Source: Clostridia bacterium
GTDB taxonomy: Bacteria > Bacillota > Clostridia > Oscillospirales > Acutalibacteraceae
Direction of reading: 5' to 3'
Length of the DNA stretch: 64,000 nt
Assembly (NCBI GenBank): GCA_017432485.1
Contig: JAFRJB010000105.1
Coordinates: 30,835 to 94,834, forward strand
Below are positions 17,712 through 25,809 of the stretch, piece by piece (the stretch's first letter is position 1; each line of letters opens with the position of its first letter). The translations under genes and the position numbers were made by a program. Below the pieces are notes generated by a model. It did not search any database, was not told the DNA's origin, and worked only from the letters and a program-made list of their open reading frames with translations.

Positions 17712-18344
17712 TTGGATAAGAGTTTTTCGCTCGCGCACCAGGTTTTTAAAATTATGGAGCAGGCGATTATTACCGAAGAAATCCCGAGCGGTACCGAGTT
17801 GACCGAGTTGGGGCTTTCGGCAAAATACGGTGTCAGCCGCACCCCGATCAGGGAAGCGGTTGCGATGCTTGAGCAGGAGGATTTGGTCGAAAGCACCGGC
17901 AAAAAAATCGTGGTGCTCGGTTTCTCTAAGCAGGATATTATCGATATTGTCAATGTCAGAGTGGCGATTGAGGGCAAGGCAATGGCGCTTGCCGCGCGCA
18001 ATATCGGAGATGACGGCATTAAAGAATTGGAAGACATTATCAAAATGCAGCAGTTCTATATTTCCGAGAACGACAGTGAAAAAATCAGCCAAATGGACTC
18101 CGAATTCCACTACACGATTTATAAGCACTGCGGTTCGAGAATTTACGGAAAAACGCTCACCGAGCTGCACCGCAAAATGGCGCGCTACCGCGCTCTGTCC
18201 GTAGCGAGTAAGCCGCGGGCGGTCAAAAGCGGAGAGGAGCACCAAAAAATCCTTGAAGCGATAAAAGCACATAATGAAGCACTTGCCGAAACACTCGGCA
18301 CGGAGCATGCAAATAAAGCAAAACAAAGATTGCTGGAGGACTGA
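17712..18344 (+). CDS. GntR-family transcriptional regulator (FCD subfamily)
   Basis: A 210-residue regulator. Residues ~8-75 form the winged helix (LGLSAKYGVSRTPIREAVAMLEQEDLV contains the GntR signature SRTPIREA). Residues ~85-205 form the FCD effector domain, with likely metal or acid-binding residues in NVRVAIEG, DSEFHYTIYKH, EEHQKIL and EHANKAK. The start is TTG 17712, supported by GGAGGTG (17697-17703) with an 8-nt spacer; no nearby ATG fits the frame. Placed between citrate synthase and aconitase, it probably controls this operon in response to a tricarboxylic or 2-oxo acid. The palindrome at 16181-16192 is its best candidate operator. Confidence 0.88.
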   Translation: MDKSFSLAHQVFKIMEQAIITEEIPSGTELTELGLSAKYGVSRTPIREAVAMLEQEDLVESTGKKIVVLGFSKQDIIDIVNVRVAIEGKAMALAARNIGDDGIKELEDIIKMQQFYISENDSEKISQMDSEFHYTIYKHCGSRIYGKTLTELHRKMARYRALSVASKPRAVKSGEEHQKILEAIKAHNEALAETLGTEHANKAKQRLLED

Positions 18345-18347
18345 AAA

Positions 18348-20273
18348 ATGGGATTAACAATTGCACAAAAAATCATTCAAGCGCACCTTGTGGAAGGGCA
18401 GATGAAGGTCGGCGAAGAAATCGCTTTGAGAATTGACCAAACCCTCACTCAAGATGCGACCGGCACGATGGCGTACTTAGAGTTTGAAACCATCGGTATT
18501 CCGCGCGTTAAAACCGAGCGCAGTGTGGCGTACATCGACCACAACACGCTGCAGTGCGGGTTTATGAATGCGGATGACCACCGTTATATCGGTTCGGTTG
18601 CCAAGAAACACGGTATTTATTTTTCGCGCCCCGGTAACGGCATTTGTCACCAGGTGCATCTGGAGCGCTTCGGCATTCCGGGCAAAACCCTGATCGGTTC
18701 CGACAGCCATACGCCGACCGGCGGCGGCATCGGTATGCTGGCAATGGGTGCCGGCGGCCTTGATGTGGCGGTTGCCATGGGCGGCGGCGCTTACTACATT
18801 ACCATGCCCAAAATGTATAAGGTTAACCTCACCGGCAAGCTGCGCCCATTTGTGACAGCGAAGGATGTCAGTTTGGAGATTTTAAGGCAGCTTTCCGTTA
18901 AAGGCGGTGTCGGCGCGATTATTGAGTGGGGCGGTGAAGGCATCAAAACCCTTTCCGTGCCCGAGAGAGCGACCATTACCAATATGGGCACCGAGCTTGG
19001 CGCGACCACCTCGATCTTCCCCTCGGATGAAATTACAAAGAAATTCCTCGAAGCCGAAGGCAGAGGCAGTGATTGGGTAGAGCTTAAGAGCGATGAAGAT
19101 GCGGTGTATGATAAAGTTATCAACATCAATCTTTCGGAGCTCAAGCCCCTTATCGCTTGCCCGCACAGCCCTGACAATGTGGTGACAGTCGAAAGCTTAA
19201 GCGATGTGAAGTGTGACCAGGTATGTATCGGTTCGTGCACAAACTCTTCGCTTTTAGATATGCTCAAAGTGGCGGCAATGCTCAAGGGCAAAACCATTTC
19301 GCCCGATGTGAGCCTCTCTATTTCTCCCGGCTCGAAGCAGGTGCTCAGAATGCTCTCCGATTGCGGTGCGTTGGGTGACATTTTGGCTTCCGGCGCAAGG
19401 CTTTTGGAGTGCGCCTGCGGTCCGTGTATCGGTATGGGCTTTAGCCCGAACAGCGCCGGTGTATCGTTAAGAACCTTCAACCGCAACTTTGAAGGCAGAA
19501 GCGGCACGGCAGACGGGCAGGTTTACCTGGTTTCTCCCGAAACCGCAGTGGCTTCGGCATTGACCGGTTACATTACCGACCCGACAACCTTCGGCAAGAA
19601 ACTCAGTGTCAGCATGCCGCGCAGGTTCTTTATTGATGATTCGGCAATTGTCGAGCCCGCCGGCATGGAAGAAGCCAAAGATTTGGAAGTGCTCAGAGGC
19701 CCGAACATCAAGCCTTTCCCGAATGCAAACCCGGTAACGGATACCATTGAAGCGGAATGTGTGCTTAAGGTGGGTGACAATATCACCACCGACCATATTA
19801 TGCCGGCAGGCGCCAAGATTTTGCCCTACCGCTCCAACATTCCGTATTTGTCGCAGTTCTGCTTCGGCGTGTGTGATACCGGCTTCCCCGAAAGAGCGAA
19901 AAAAGCGGGGCAGAGCATTATTATCGGCGGCAGCAACTACGGGCAGGGCTCTTCGAGAGAGCACGCCGCGCTCGTTCCGCTGTATTTGGGCGTGAGAGCG
20001 GTCATTGCCAAGAGCTTTGCGAGAATTCACGCCGCCAACCTCATCAATGCGGGCATTATGCCGCTTGTCTTTGAGAATGAAGAGGATTACAGCTTCATCG
20101 GTCAAGGCAGCAAATTGGTGCTCGAAGATGTGTTTGAAGGTATGGATAGCGGCATCATTACATTAAAAGACAAGAAAACAAGAAAAACCTACAAACTCAA
20201 GTGCTTCTATACCGACAGGCAGAAGGCAATTTTGAAGGCAGGCGGACTGCTGCAGTTCACAAAAGGCAATTAA
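18348..20273 (+). CDS. Aconitate hydratase
   Basis: A 641-residue aconitase of the short, mitochondrial-like or putative-aconitase group. The [4Fe-4S] ligands are C in CIGSCTNSS and the two in ECACGPCIGMG. Active-site segments include GSDSHTPTGGGIGMLAMGAGG, and the swivel domain has GDNITTDHIMPAG and GGSNYGQGSSREHAA. It isomerises citrate to isocitrate. ATG 18348 lies three bases after the GntR stop, with AGGACTGA overlap as the ribosome site, so translation is coupled. The final codons (F-T-K-G-N-stop) form the left arm of a 15-bp perfect inverted repeat. The next gene in the pathway, isocitrate dehydrogenase, follows after a 140-nt hairpin array. Confidence 0.93.
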   Translation: MGLTIAQKIIQAHLVEGQMKVGEEIALRIDQTLTQDATGTMAYLEFETIGIPRVKTERSVAYIDHNTLQCGFMNADDHRYIGSVAKKHGIYFSRPGNGICHQVHLERFGIPGKTLIGSDSHTPTGGGIGMLAMGAGGLDVAVAMGGGAYYITMPKMYKVNLTGKLRPFVTAKDVSLEILRQLSVKGGVGAIIEWGGEGIKTLSVPERATITNMGTELGATTSIFPSDEITKKFLEAEGRGSDWVELKSDEDAVYDKVININLSELKPLIACPHSPDNVVTVESLSDVKCDQVCIGSCTNSSLLDMLKVAAMLKGKTISPDVSLSISPGSKQVLRMLSDCGALGDILASGARLLECACGPCIGMGFSPNSAGVSLRTFNRNFEGRSGTADGQVYLVSPETAVASALTGYITDPTTFGKKLSVSMPRRFFIDDSAIVEPAGMEEAKDLEVLRGPNIKPFPNANPVTDTIEAECVLKVGDNITTDHIMPAGAKILPYRSNIPYLSQFCFGVCDTGFPERAKKAGQSIIIGGSNYGQGSSREHAALVPLYLGVRAVIAKSFARIHAANLINAGIMPLVFENEEDYSFIGQGSKLVLEDVFEGMDSGIITLKDKKTRKTYKLKCFYTDRQKAILKAGGLLQFTKGN

Positions 20274-20287
20274 TTGCCTTTTGTGAA
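20256..20287 (+). repeat. Perfect inverted repeat spanning the aconitase stop codon
   Basis: 15 bp starting TTCACAAAAGGCAAT, then 2 nt, then the exact complement. The left arm is coding sequence and the TAA (20271-20273) sits at the centre. No T-run follows, so termination would be weak, and isocitrate dehydrogenase downstream may still be co-transcribed. Confidence 0.85.
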
Positions 20288-20392
20288 GTGATATTTGGCT
20301 GCGCCAAGTGATATTGTGCAAGCACAGCGATATTTTTCGCGGTGCGAAAAGTGATATATTTGCTACGCAAATGTGAAGGGCGGGACACCCGC
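20288..20392 (+). repeat. Hairpin array A (G[T/C]GATAT-spaced)
   Basis: Four hairpins with different arms, TTGGC/GCCAA, TGTGC/GCACA, TTTTCGC/GCGAAAA and ATTTGC/GCAAAT, are each preceded by the 7-nt spacer GTGATAT or GCGATAT. GTGAAGG and the hairpin GCGGGacaCCCGC close the array just before the isocitrate dehydrogenase ribosome site. The whole 140-nt gap is made of this element. Confidence 0.85.
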
Positions 20393-20413
20393 ACCCGATA
20401 AGAAAGGAACGTT

Positions 20414-21565
20414 ATGAATAATCAGTATATTGATAATTGTGTAGAACAATTCAGAACCATTTTAGAAGAACAAACCGCAAGATGTAAACACATGGCAGAG
20501 AACCGCGAAATCACCGATTTTGCAAGCCTCGATAAGATTATTATCGGTGTTGTCGGCGGCGATGGCATCGGCCCGATTATTTCCGCCGAAGCGGCAAGAG
20601 TGCTCGAATTTCTTTTAAAAGAAGAAGTGGCAGCCGGCAAGGTGGAAATCAGAACCATTGAGGGCTTGACCATTGAAAACCGTATGGCGCAGCACAAGGC
20701 AATTCCCGATGATGTGCTTGCCGAAATCAAAAAATGCCATGTCATTTTGAAGGGCCCGACCACTACCCCGCACGGCGGCACGCTTGAAAGCGCCAACGTG
20801 GCAATGCGCCGTGAGCTGGATTTATACGCCAATATCCGCCCGGTAAGTGTGCCCGAAGAAAACATCGACTGGATTTTCTTTAGAGAAAACACCGAGGGCG
20901 AATATGTGCTCGGTTCCAGAGGCGTGGAAATTCCCGGCACCTTGGCAGTGGACTTTAAGTGCACAACAGATCTTGGCACCGAGAGAATTGCCAGAGCCGC
21001 ATTTGAGTATGCCAAAAACAACGGCAAAGACTATGTGGCGATTGTCACCAAAGCCAACATTATGAAGAAGACAGACGGTAAGTTTACCGCCATTTGCCAC
21101 GAAGTGGCAAAGGATTACCCCGGCATCGAAGCCGAAGACTGGTACATTGATATTATGACCGCAAAATTGGTTGACAAGGCTTCCAGGAGCCGCTTCCAGG
21201 TCTTTGTACTGCCCAATCTTTACGGCGACATCATCACCGATGAAGCCGCGCAAATTCAAGGCGGTGTCGGCACGGCGGGCAGCGCCAATGCGGGCGACAA
21301 ATATGCGATGTTTGAGGCCATCCACGGCTCCGCACCGCGCATGCTGGAAACCGGCAGAGCGCAATATGCTAACCCGTCTTCGATGATTAAGGCGAGCGAA
21401 ATGCTCTTAAGACATATCGGTTATACCGACAAGGCAGACAAGTTAAGCAAAGCGCTTTCGATTTGTAACGAAACCGAGCGCAAAGTGGTCATTACCGGTA
21501 GAGACGGCGGCGCGACCTGTGCCGAGTTTGCCGAGTATATGATGGAAACGCTTGAAAACTTATAA
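20414..21565 (+). CDS. Isocitrate dehydrogenase (isocitrate/isopropylmalate dehydrogenase family)
   Basis: A 383-residue beta-decarboxylating dehydrogenase. GVVGGDGIGPIISAEAARVL is the N-terminal signature, KGPTTTPHGGTLESANVAMRRELDLYANIRP binds isocitrate (Ser and three Arg), RENTEGEY and the Lys of TKANIMKKTDG are catalytic, and DIITDEAAQIQGGVG plus EAIHGSAPRM form the cofactor loop. The serine in LESANVAMRR favours isocitrate over isopropylmalate. It is the third enzyme of the citrate to 2-oxoglutarate path; glutamate dehydrogenase is encoded at 41.8 kb. The ribosome site AAAGGA precedes ATG 20414. Confidence 0.9.
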   Translation: MNNQYIDNCVEQFRTILEEQTARCKHMAENREITDFASLDKIIIGVVGGDGIGPIISAEAARVLEFLLKEEVAAGKVEIRTIEGLTIENRMAQHKAIPDDVLAEIKKCHVILKGPTTTPHGGTLESANVAMRRELDLYANIRPVSVPEENIDWIFFRENTEGEYVLGSRGVEIPGTLAVDFKCTTDLGTERIARAAFEYAKNNGKDYVAIVTKANIMKKTDGKFTAICHEVAKDYPGIEAEDWYIDIMTAKLVDKASRSRFQVFVLPNLYGDIITDEAAQIQGGVGTAGSANAGDKYAMFEAIHGSAPRMLETGRAQYANPSSMIKASEMLLRHIGYTDKADKLSKALSICNETERKVVITGRDGGATCAEFAEYMMETLENL

Positions 21566-21571
21566 GAGGAA

Positions 21572-21600
21572 AACCTGCACATACCGTGCAGGTTTTTTCT
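21572..21600 (+). terminator. Intrinsic terminator after isocitrate dehydrogenase
   Basis: AACCTGCAC/GTGCAGGTT with a 5-nt loop followed by TTTTTCTT, seven bases after the stop codon. This closes the citrate operon. Confidence 0.92.
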
Positions 21601-21644
21601 TATAAGCAGGCGACAGGCAACAGGCAACATCTAGATGTTGCGGC

Positions 21645-21673
21645 TTGACAAACAAGATGCCTCGTGGTACGAT
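21645..21673 (+). promoter_or_regulatory. Promoter of the padR-type gene
   Basis: Consensus -35 TTGACA (21645-21650), 17-nt spacer and TACGAT -10 (21668-21673), ~49 nt before the regulator start. The -10 box lies in the left arm of the long palindrome. Confidence 0.8.
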
Positions 21674-21704
21674 GTAAGAGAAATACATTGTACCACGAGG
21701 CATA
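21659..21704. promoter_or_regulatory. Long palindromic operator, probably for the PadR regulator
   Basis: ATGCCTCGTGGTAC is mirrored by GTACCACGAGGCAT, and an inner ATGT (21672-21675) faces ACAT (21685-21688). The ATGT-N8/9-ACAT core is the known style of PadR sites. It overlaps the -10 box, so binding would block the promoter of the regulator's own operon. Confidence 0.75.
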
Positions 21705-21721
21705 AGATTTGAGGTGATAAC

Positions 21722-22048
21722 ATGCGTTACAGCAAAGAATTGGTCAAAGGCAGTACCCATTTATTGGTACTTGCGGTTTTGGAAACAGAAGATTTATACG
21801 GTTATAAAATTTGCCGAGAGATTGAACTGCGCTCACAAAATGAATTATCGATGGGCGAAGGAACACTTTACCCTATTTTGCACGCTCTTGAAAAAGAAGA
21901 TTATGTGGAAAGTTATTGGCGGGAATGTGACGGCAGAAGCCGCAAATATTATCACATCACCCGCAAAGGCTTGCGGCATTTAAAGTCGCTTAAAGAGGAA
22001 CGAAACGCCTTTAACAAGAGCATCGATAAAGTGCTCAATTTTGGTTGA
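21722..22048 (+). CDS. PadR-family transcriptional regulator
   Basis: A 108-residue winged-helix protein of PadR subfamily 2. THLLVLAVLETEDLYGYKI is the first helix pair, SMGEGTLYPILHALEKEDYVESYW is the recognition helix and wing (GTLYPxLxxLE is the family signature), and RKYYHITRKGLRHL ends the domain. GAGGTGATA precedes ATG 21722. The protein probably represses its own operon through the long palindrome at 21659-21704. The next gene, three bases on, encodes a membrane protein of the type regularly paired with such PadR regulators. Confidence 0.92.
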   Translation: MRYSKELVKGSTHLLVLAVLETEDLYGYKICREIELRSQNELSMGEGTLYPILHALEKEDYVESYWRECDGRSRKYYHITRKGLRHLKSLKEERNAFNKSIDKVLNFG

Positions 22049-22051
22049 GTA

Positions 22052-23278
22052 ATGAATAAACAAGAATATATTAAAAATATTATTAAGCATATTCAAAACG
22101 ACTCCATGCAAAAAGAATCTTTTCGTGAATTGAGCGACCATTTTGAAGACCGAAAGCAGTATTATCTCGATGCGGGATTTGAGGAAGAAGTCGCCGAAGA
22201 AAAGACAGTTGCGCGCATGGGAGATGCGGAATTGATTGGCACCAAAATGGGGAAAGTGCACGGCAGGCGTTTTTACGTGCCGGTACTTCTCATTGAGCTT
22301 GTATTGGGTCTGGTAATGACTCCCGTTGCCTTATTCATGAGTGGCTTTATTGGGGAAGCTGTATTATTAGAGATGAAAGTTTTAGCGGAATGCATACTGC
22401 TGTTGTTTTTATTTCTATTTTCCTATATCGGTTTACGCTATCGCTATAAAAGTCTTTTGATACTTGCTTGCATACCGTTTGTATTGTTTCTGACACTCAA
22501 AGGGGGTCTATATCTATACACTTCTACTGTGCCCTTTGTCAGCGGCACTGTGTGGGAAACGGTTTATTTAGCACTCGGAAAGGTAAAAGCACTTTATGAA
22601 GTTGCCGCCCGCTCTTGGGTTGTGGATGTTTCATGGTGGCTACAGGTATTATCTTTATTATTCTACGCTTGGATTATTTTTTGCGCCATTGCCGGTATCA
22701 TGATAATGGTACGGGAAGACCGCGCCAAATGTACTTTAAAGCAAAAGAAGATGCTCAAACTCATAAAACGGAGTATGTTGGGAATGGGACTTGTGATATT
22801 GGTGAGCGCCGGGGCATTTTATGCGGTGTATTACGCCGAAGCAACCGCCGCCCGAGATGCCGGAGTGGAAGAAAGTTCCGTTTTGGCTGTGTATGCAAAG
22901 GGGATTGATGAAAACCAATCGTTGAATGAAATGGAAGGCGCCTATATACAGGATGACACAGATAGTTTTTACTCATATGTTTCAGACACAAAAATCGAAT
23001 CCACAGACACTATTCAACTCTACGGAAGCGGAGAGGATGGAGAGCCGATAAGGCGAATAGAAAAAAAGAGATTTGATAACAACATTGAGTATTACATTGT
23101 AATCCATGAAGTGAATGTCAAAACGACAAAAGATTATATGTATTTTTCAAATAAAGGGCTGTGGGAAAATTTCTCGAAAGACAAGTGGACAAAAGTCAAA
23201 AAGGGCGAAAAATACCTGGTTGCCTTTGAAAAAAGAGCAGACTACCCGAAAAATTTTGTAGAATTTACGATTCAATAG
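22052..23278 (+). CDS. Membrane protein with N-terminal permease-prefix-like domain, PadR partner
   Basis: A 408-residue protein. The first ~70 residues are soluble and charged (SFRELSDHFEDRKQYYLDAG, then EEVAEEKTVARMGD), matching the small prefix domain (DUF1700-like) often encoded right after PadR regulators, where it is thought to sense or regulate membrane transporters. About five membrane helices follow between residues ~72 and 265 (for example VPVLLIELVLGLVMTPVALF and LGMGLVILVSAGAFYAVYY). The C-terminal ~140 residues are polar, rich in Asp, Glu, Ser and Tyr, probably extracytoplasmic, and not recognised. The pairing suggests an envelope-stress or drug-response module; the signal is unknown. 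Confidence 0.65.
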   Translation: MNKQEYIKNIIKHIQNDSMQKESFRELSDHFEDRKQYYLDAGFEEEVAEEKTVARMGDAELIGTKMGKVHGRRFYVPVLLIELVLGLVMTPVALFMSGFIGEAVLLEMKVLAECILLLFLFLFSYIGLRYRYKSLLILACIPFVLFLTLKGGLYLYTSTVPFVSGTVWETVYLALGKVKALYEVAARSWVVDVSWWLQVLSLLFYAWIIFCAIAGIMIMVREDRAKCTLKQKKMLKLIKRSMLGMGLVILVSAGAFYAVYYAEATAARDAGVEESSVLAVYAKGIDENQSLNEMEGAYIQDDTDSFYSYVSDTKIESTDTIQLYGSGEDGEPIRRIEKKRFDNNIEYYIVIHEVNVKTTKDYMYFSNKGLWENFSKDKWTKVKKGEKYLVAFEKRADYPKNFVEFTIQ

Positions 23279-23306
23279 CGCTGCGCGGTGATTGTAAGAA
23301 AGTGTA

Positions 23307-23336
23307 TTGAAAACAGAGAGGGAAATATGATATACT
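23307..23336 (+). promoter_or_regulatory. Promoter of the lipoprotein gene
   Basis: TTGAAA (23307-23312), 18-nt spacer, TATACT (23331-23336), 50 nt before the lipoprotein start. Confidence 0.6.
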
Positions 23337-23385
23337 AAAACCACCATAAATTCTATTGATGAAGCAAAAAGGAGATGAAAAATCA

Positions 23386-24327
23386 ATGAAAAGAATTTTG
23401 GTATTGTTGCTTGCCGTAATATTGGTGATTTCCTGTACGGCTTGCGGCGGCAAGAAAGAGAGTAAGCAAGAGCCGGAAAAGCAAACAGTAACCGAAGCGC
23501 CCAAGCCCGTAACGGCTGTGGAGGATACGGATGCCATGAACCTGCATTTTACCGCGCCCGAAGGCTATGACACGGTAGAGCGCTATATAGGAATAACTTC
23601 TGCCGGTAAAGTGACGGAAAAGAGTTTCAACTATAGTTTTGCCGATAATTCCTCGGTCATGATAGGCTATACTGTCGGTAAAGAACTGACCGATTCTGTT
23701 CCGCAGTCGAAATTGGACAAGGCAACAGCCGCCACCTATGCAGGCAAGGCATTTCAAGTTGTTGAAGAAGGAAAGAACTTTGTTGCGCTTTGTCAGGAAG
23801 ATGATGTGATTTACGGCATCGGTTATGCTTTCGGGGATAAAGCTGACAAAGCCAAGTTTGAAAGCCTGATGGCAGGCATCAGTTTTACCGATGCAACCAC
23901 GACGGCGGAAAATGATGATGACATGTTCGGCATTGAATATGATGCCAAAGGCGCCGGCAATATATGCAGCACGACCAGCAGTGTGACGCAGAAAGCGGAT
24001 GGCACAGTGGTTGAAAAAATGGTGGGCTGGCACTACGGTGCGGATGAAAAGAACTTAGATTACCGCTTCTTAATTCGAGTTTATAAAGACACGACCGTGG
24101 AAGAAAAACTTAATAAGTATGCGGAATATGAAGAAAAAGAAGTTGGCGGCATCAAGTACACGGTGAAAAAAGCGGATGATAATCAAAAGCCGTATGAGTA
24201 CTACACCCAGCACGGCAGCGATGTGTATAAGATTTATAATAACGGTGTTTCCGAAAACGGAAGTATCAAACGCTCCGAACAATGTCAAAGTGCATTTGAA
24301 AACTTTGTCAATTCCATTCATTTCTAA
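23386..24327 (+). CDS. Lipoprotein of unknown function
   Basis: A 313-residue predicted lipoprotein. Residues 1-19 are a basic-hydrophobic signal peptide, and CTAC followed by GG gives a lipobox-like site with C20 as the likely lipidated residue (C17 is an alternative). A Lys/Glu/Thr/Pro-rich linker follows (~23-45). The mature part may hold two similar halves, each with an FTAPEGYDTVERY or TSSVTQKADGTVVEKMVGWHYG strand pattern, but no known domain was recognised. AAGGAG (23369-23374) is 11 nt before ATG 23386; an ATG ten codons upstream has no ribosome site. It has its own promoter and terminator, so it is probably monocistronic. Confidence 0.7.
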   Translation: MKRILVLLLAVILVISCTACGGKKESKQEPEKQTVTEAPKPVTAVEDTDAMNLHFTAPEGYDTVERYIGITSAGKVTEKSFNYSFADNSSVMIGYTVGKELTDSVPQSKLDKATAATYAGKAFQVVEEGKNFVALCQEDDVIYGIGYAFGDKADKAKFESLMAGISFTDATTTAENDDDMFGIEYDAKGAGNICSTTSSVTQKADGTVVEKMVGWHYGADEKNLDYRFLIRVYKDTTVEEKLNKYAEYEEKEVGGIKYTVKKADDNQKPYEYYTQHGSDVYKIYNNGVSENGSIKRSEQCQSAFENFVNSIHF

Positions 24328-24345
24328 TAACGGCAATATACAATA

Positions 24346-24375
24346 AAAAGCAGTTCCTCGCGGGGAACTGCTTTT
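24346..24375 (+). terminator. Intrinsic terminator after the lipoprotein gene
   Basis: AAAAGCAGTTCC / GGAACTGCTTTT stem with a 6-nt loop, ending in TTTT. Confidence 0.88.
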
Positions 24376-24425
24376 ATGATAATAAGAGCTAAGCCGTGTT
24401 TTATGATAGGAAGCGGGAAGGAATA

Positions 24426-24454
24426 TTGAAAAAGCGGCAAAATCGTAGTATAAT
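24426..24454 (+). promoter_or_regulatory. Promoter of the CPBP protease-tadA unit
   Basis: TTGAAA (24426-24431), 17-nt spacer and perfect TATAAT (24449-24454), about 52 nt before the protease start. Confidence 0.8.
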
Positions 24455-24506
24455 ACTATCACTGTTTCATAAAAATAATAGAAGAAAACTTTTCGGTGGA
24501 GATATT

Positions 24507-25808
24507 ATGGCACAAAACAATCAAAACCAACCTTATGCGGCGGCTTACGGGCAGATGCCCGCAGGGCAGCCCTACGCACCGCAACCGCAGCCGGTACAGC
24601 AGCCCGCCGCGCCGGTGCAGCCTGTGACACCTGCGCAACCCATGGCGCAGCCTGCGCAGCAGCAGGCAGCTCCCGCGCAACCGCAGCCGGCACAGCAACC
24701 TGTCGCACCCACACAGCCTGCCATGCCTTACACACCCTACCCGCAGGCGGGCAGGTATTATTACCCGAACGGCTATCCGATTCAGCCTAACAATCCCTAT
24801 TATTACAACCCCGCCTTGGCGCAGCAGGAATACGAAAAGCGCTTAAAGGTGGAAAAGGCTAAAAAATCCCTGCGCTACCTCGGCAATATGTCGGGGCTTT
24901 CGGTGATATTGTTTTTGGTCTTTAATACCGTTGCTTCCATGGTGTTGACCATTCCCGGCATTTATGAGATTTACCGCAAGGATGCGGTGTTCAGCGGCGC
25001 TTTTTACATTGTGGCATCCTTCTTTTATATGTTCTTGCCGTTTTTGATTGTGTCGTTTCTCATTCGCCTCAAAGACAAAGAGGTGCGCTTTTTTCCGTTT
25101 AAAAAGATGAAGCCCAAGAGGGCGCTGCTTTGCATCCCTATCGGCTTAACCATTTGCATTGGTGCGAATATCATTGTCAATTTAATCATAACGCTCTTTG
25201 AATCCTTCGGGCTTGAGCTTTCGCAGCAGAGCGATTCGCTCGCAAAGCCGCAAACCGCCTTTGCGCTGGTCATTTCACTGGTGAGCACGGCTGTGATGCC
25301 GGCGCTGTTGGAGGAATTTGCCATTCGCGGTGTAATACTGCAGCCGGCGCGCAAATACGGTATGGCATTTGCGATTATTTCTTCGAGTGTTATTTTCGGT
25401 GTGATGCACGGTAATTTAATTCAAGCACCGTTTGCATTTATGGTGGGTGTATGTTTTGCGTTTCTTGCCATTAAGTGCGACAGCTTGTGGATTGGTGTGA
25501 TTTTGCACTTTCTTAACAACGGCTTTAGTGTCGTGATGAGTTATTTACAAGGCAGCATGAAAGAGGCACATTTTAATCTGCTGTATTACTGCATTATCGG
25601 TGCAGTGGCGCTGGCAGGTATTGTCTGCTTTGTGGTGCTGCTTTTGACAGATAAATCCTTCTTTAAAAAGAGCGAAGGAAATATCGCAGGGGAAGAGGCG
25701 GCCCTCTTAACAAAAGGGCAAAAGTTTGTCGCCTTTTTCATCAATGCACCTACCATTATCAGTTTTATCATCATCGGGCTGCTGACATTGCAGTATATCA
25801 GTAAATAG
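24507..25808 (+). CDS. CPBP-family intramembrane glutamic endopeptidase with Pro/Gln-rich N-terminus
   Basis: A 433-residue membrane protein. The first ~105 residues are a low-complexity Pro/Gln/Ala/Tyr-rich cytosolic tail (repeated QPAQQ- and AQPQ-like units). Eight or so membrane helices follow. The CPBP (Abi/Rce1-like) catalytic motifs are present in order: EE-x3-R in LLEEFAIRG, H in FGVMHGN, and H-x3-N in ILHFLNN. The family cleaves membrane-embedded substrates; roles range from peptide maturation to bacteriocin self-immunity. The start at ATG 24507 follows GGTGGAGA; an in-frame start 111 nt upstream would place coding sequence over the promoter. tadA follows after one base. Confidence 0.9.
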   Translation: MAQNNQNQPYAAAYGQMPAGQPYAPQPQPVQQPAAPVQPVTPAQPMAQPAQQQAAPAQPQPAQQPVAPTQPAMPYTPYPQAGRYYYPNGYPIQPNNPYYYNPALAQQEYEKRLKVEKAKKSLRYLGNMSGLSVILFLVFNTVASMVLTIPGIYEIYRKDAVFSGAFYIVASFFYMFLPFLIVSFLIRLKDKEVRFFPFKKMKPKRALLCIPIGLTICIGANIIVNLIITLFESFGLELSQQSDSLAKPQTAFALVISLVSTAVMPALLEEFAIRGVILQPARKYGMAFAIISSSVIFGVMHGNLIQAPFAFMVGVCFAFLAIKCDSLWIGVILHFLNNGFSVVMSYLQGSMKEAHFNLLYYCIIGAVALAGIVCFVVLLLTDKSFFKKSEGNIAGEEAALLTKGQKFVAFFINAPTIISFIIIGLLTLQYISK

Positions 25809-25809
25809 T

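Noticed and set aside
18794..20105. Long minus-strand frames within the aconitase gene
   Set aside because: Aconitase motifs are complete on the plus strand; the antisense frames have no domain.
20288..20392. Integron attC-like sites
   Set aside because: No integrase, no gene cassettes, and units are far shorter than attC sites.
24459..24735. Minus-strand frames opposite the Pro/Gln-rich region
   Set aside because: They are low-complexity antisense frames of the CPBP protease gene.
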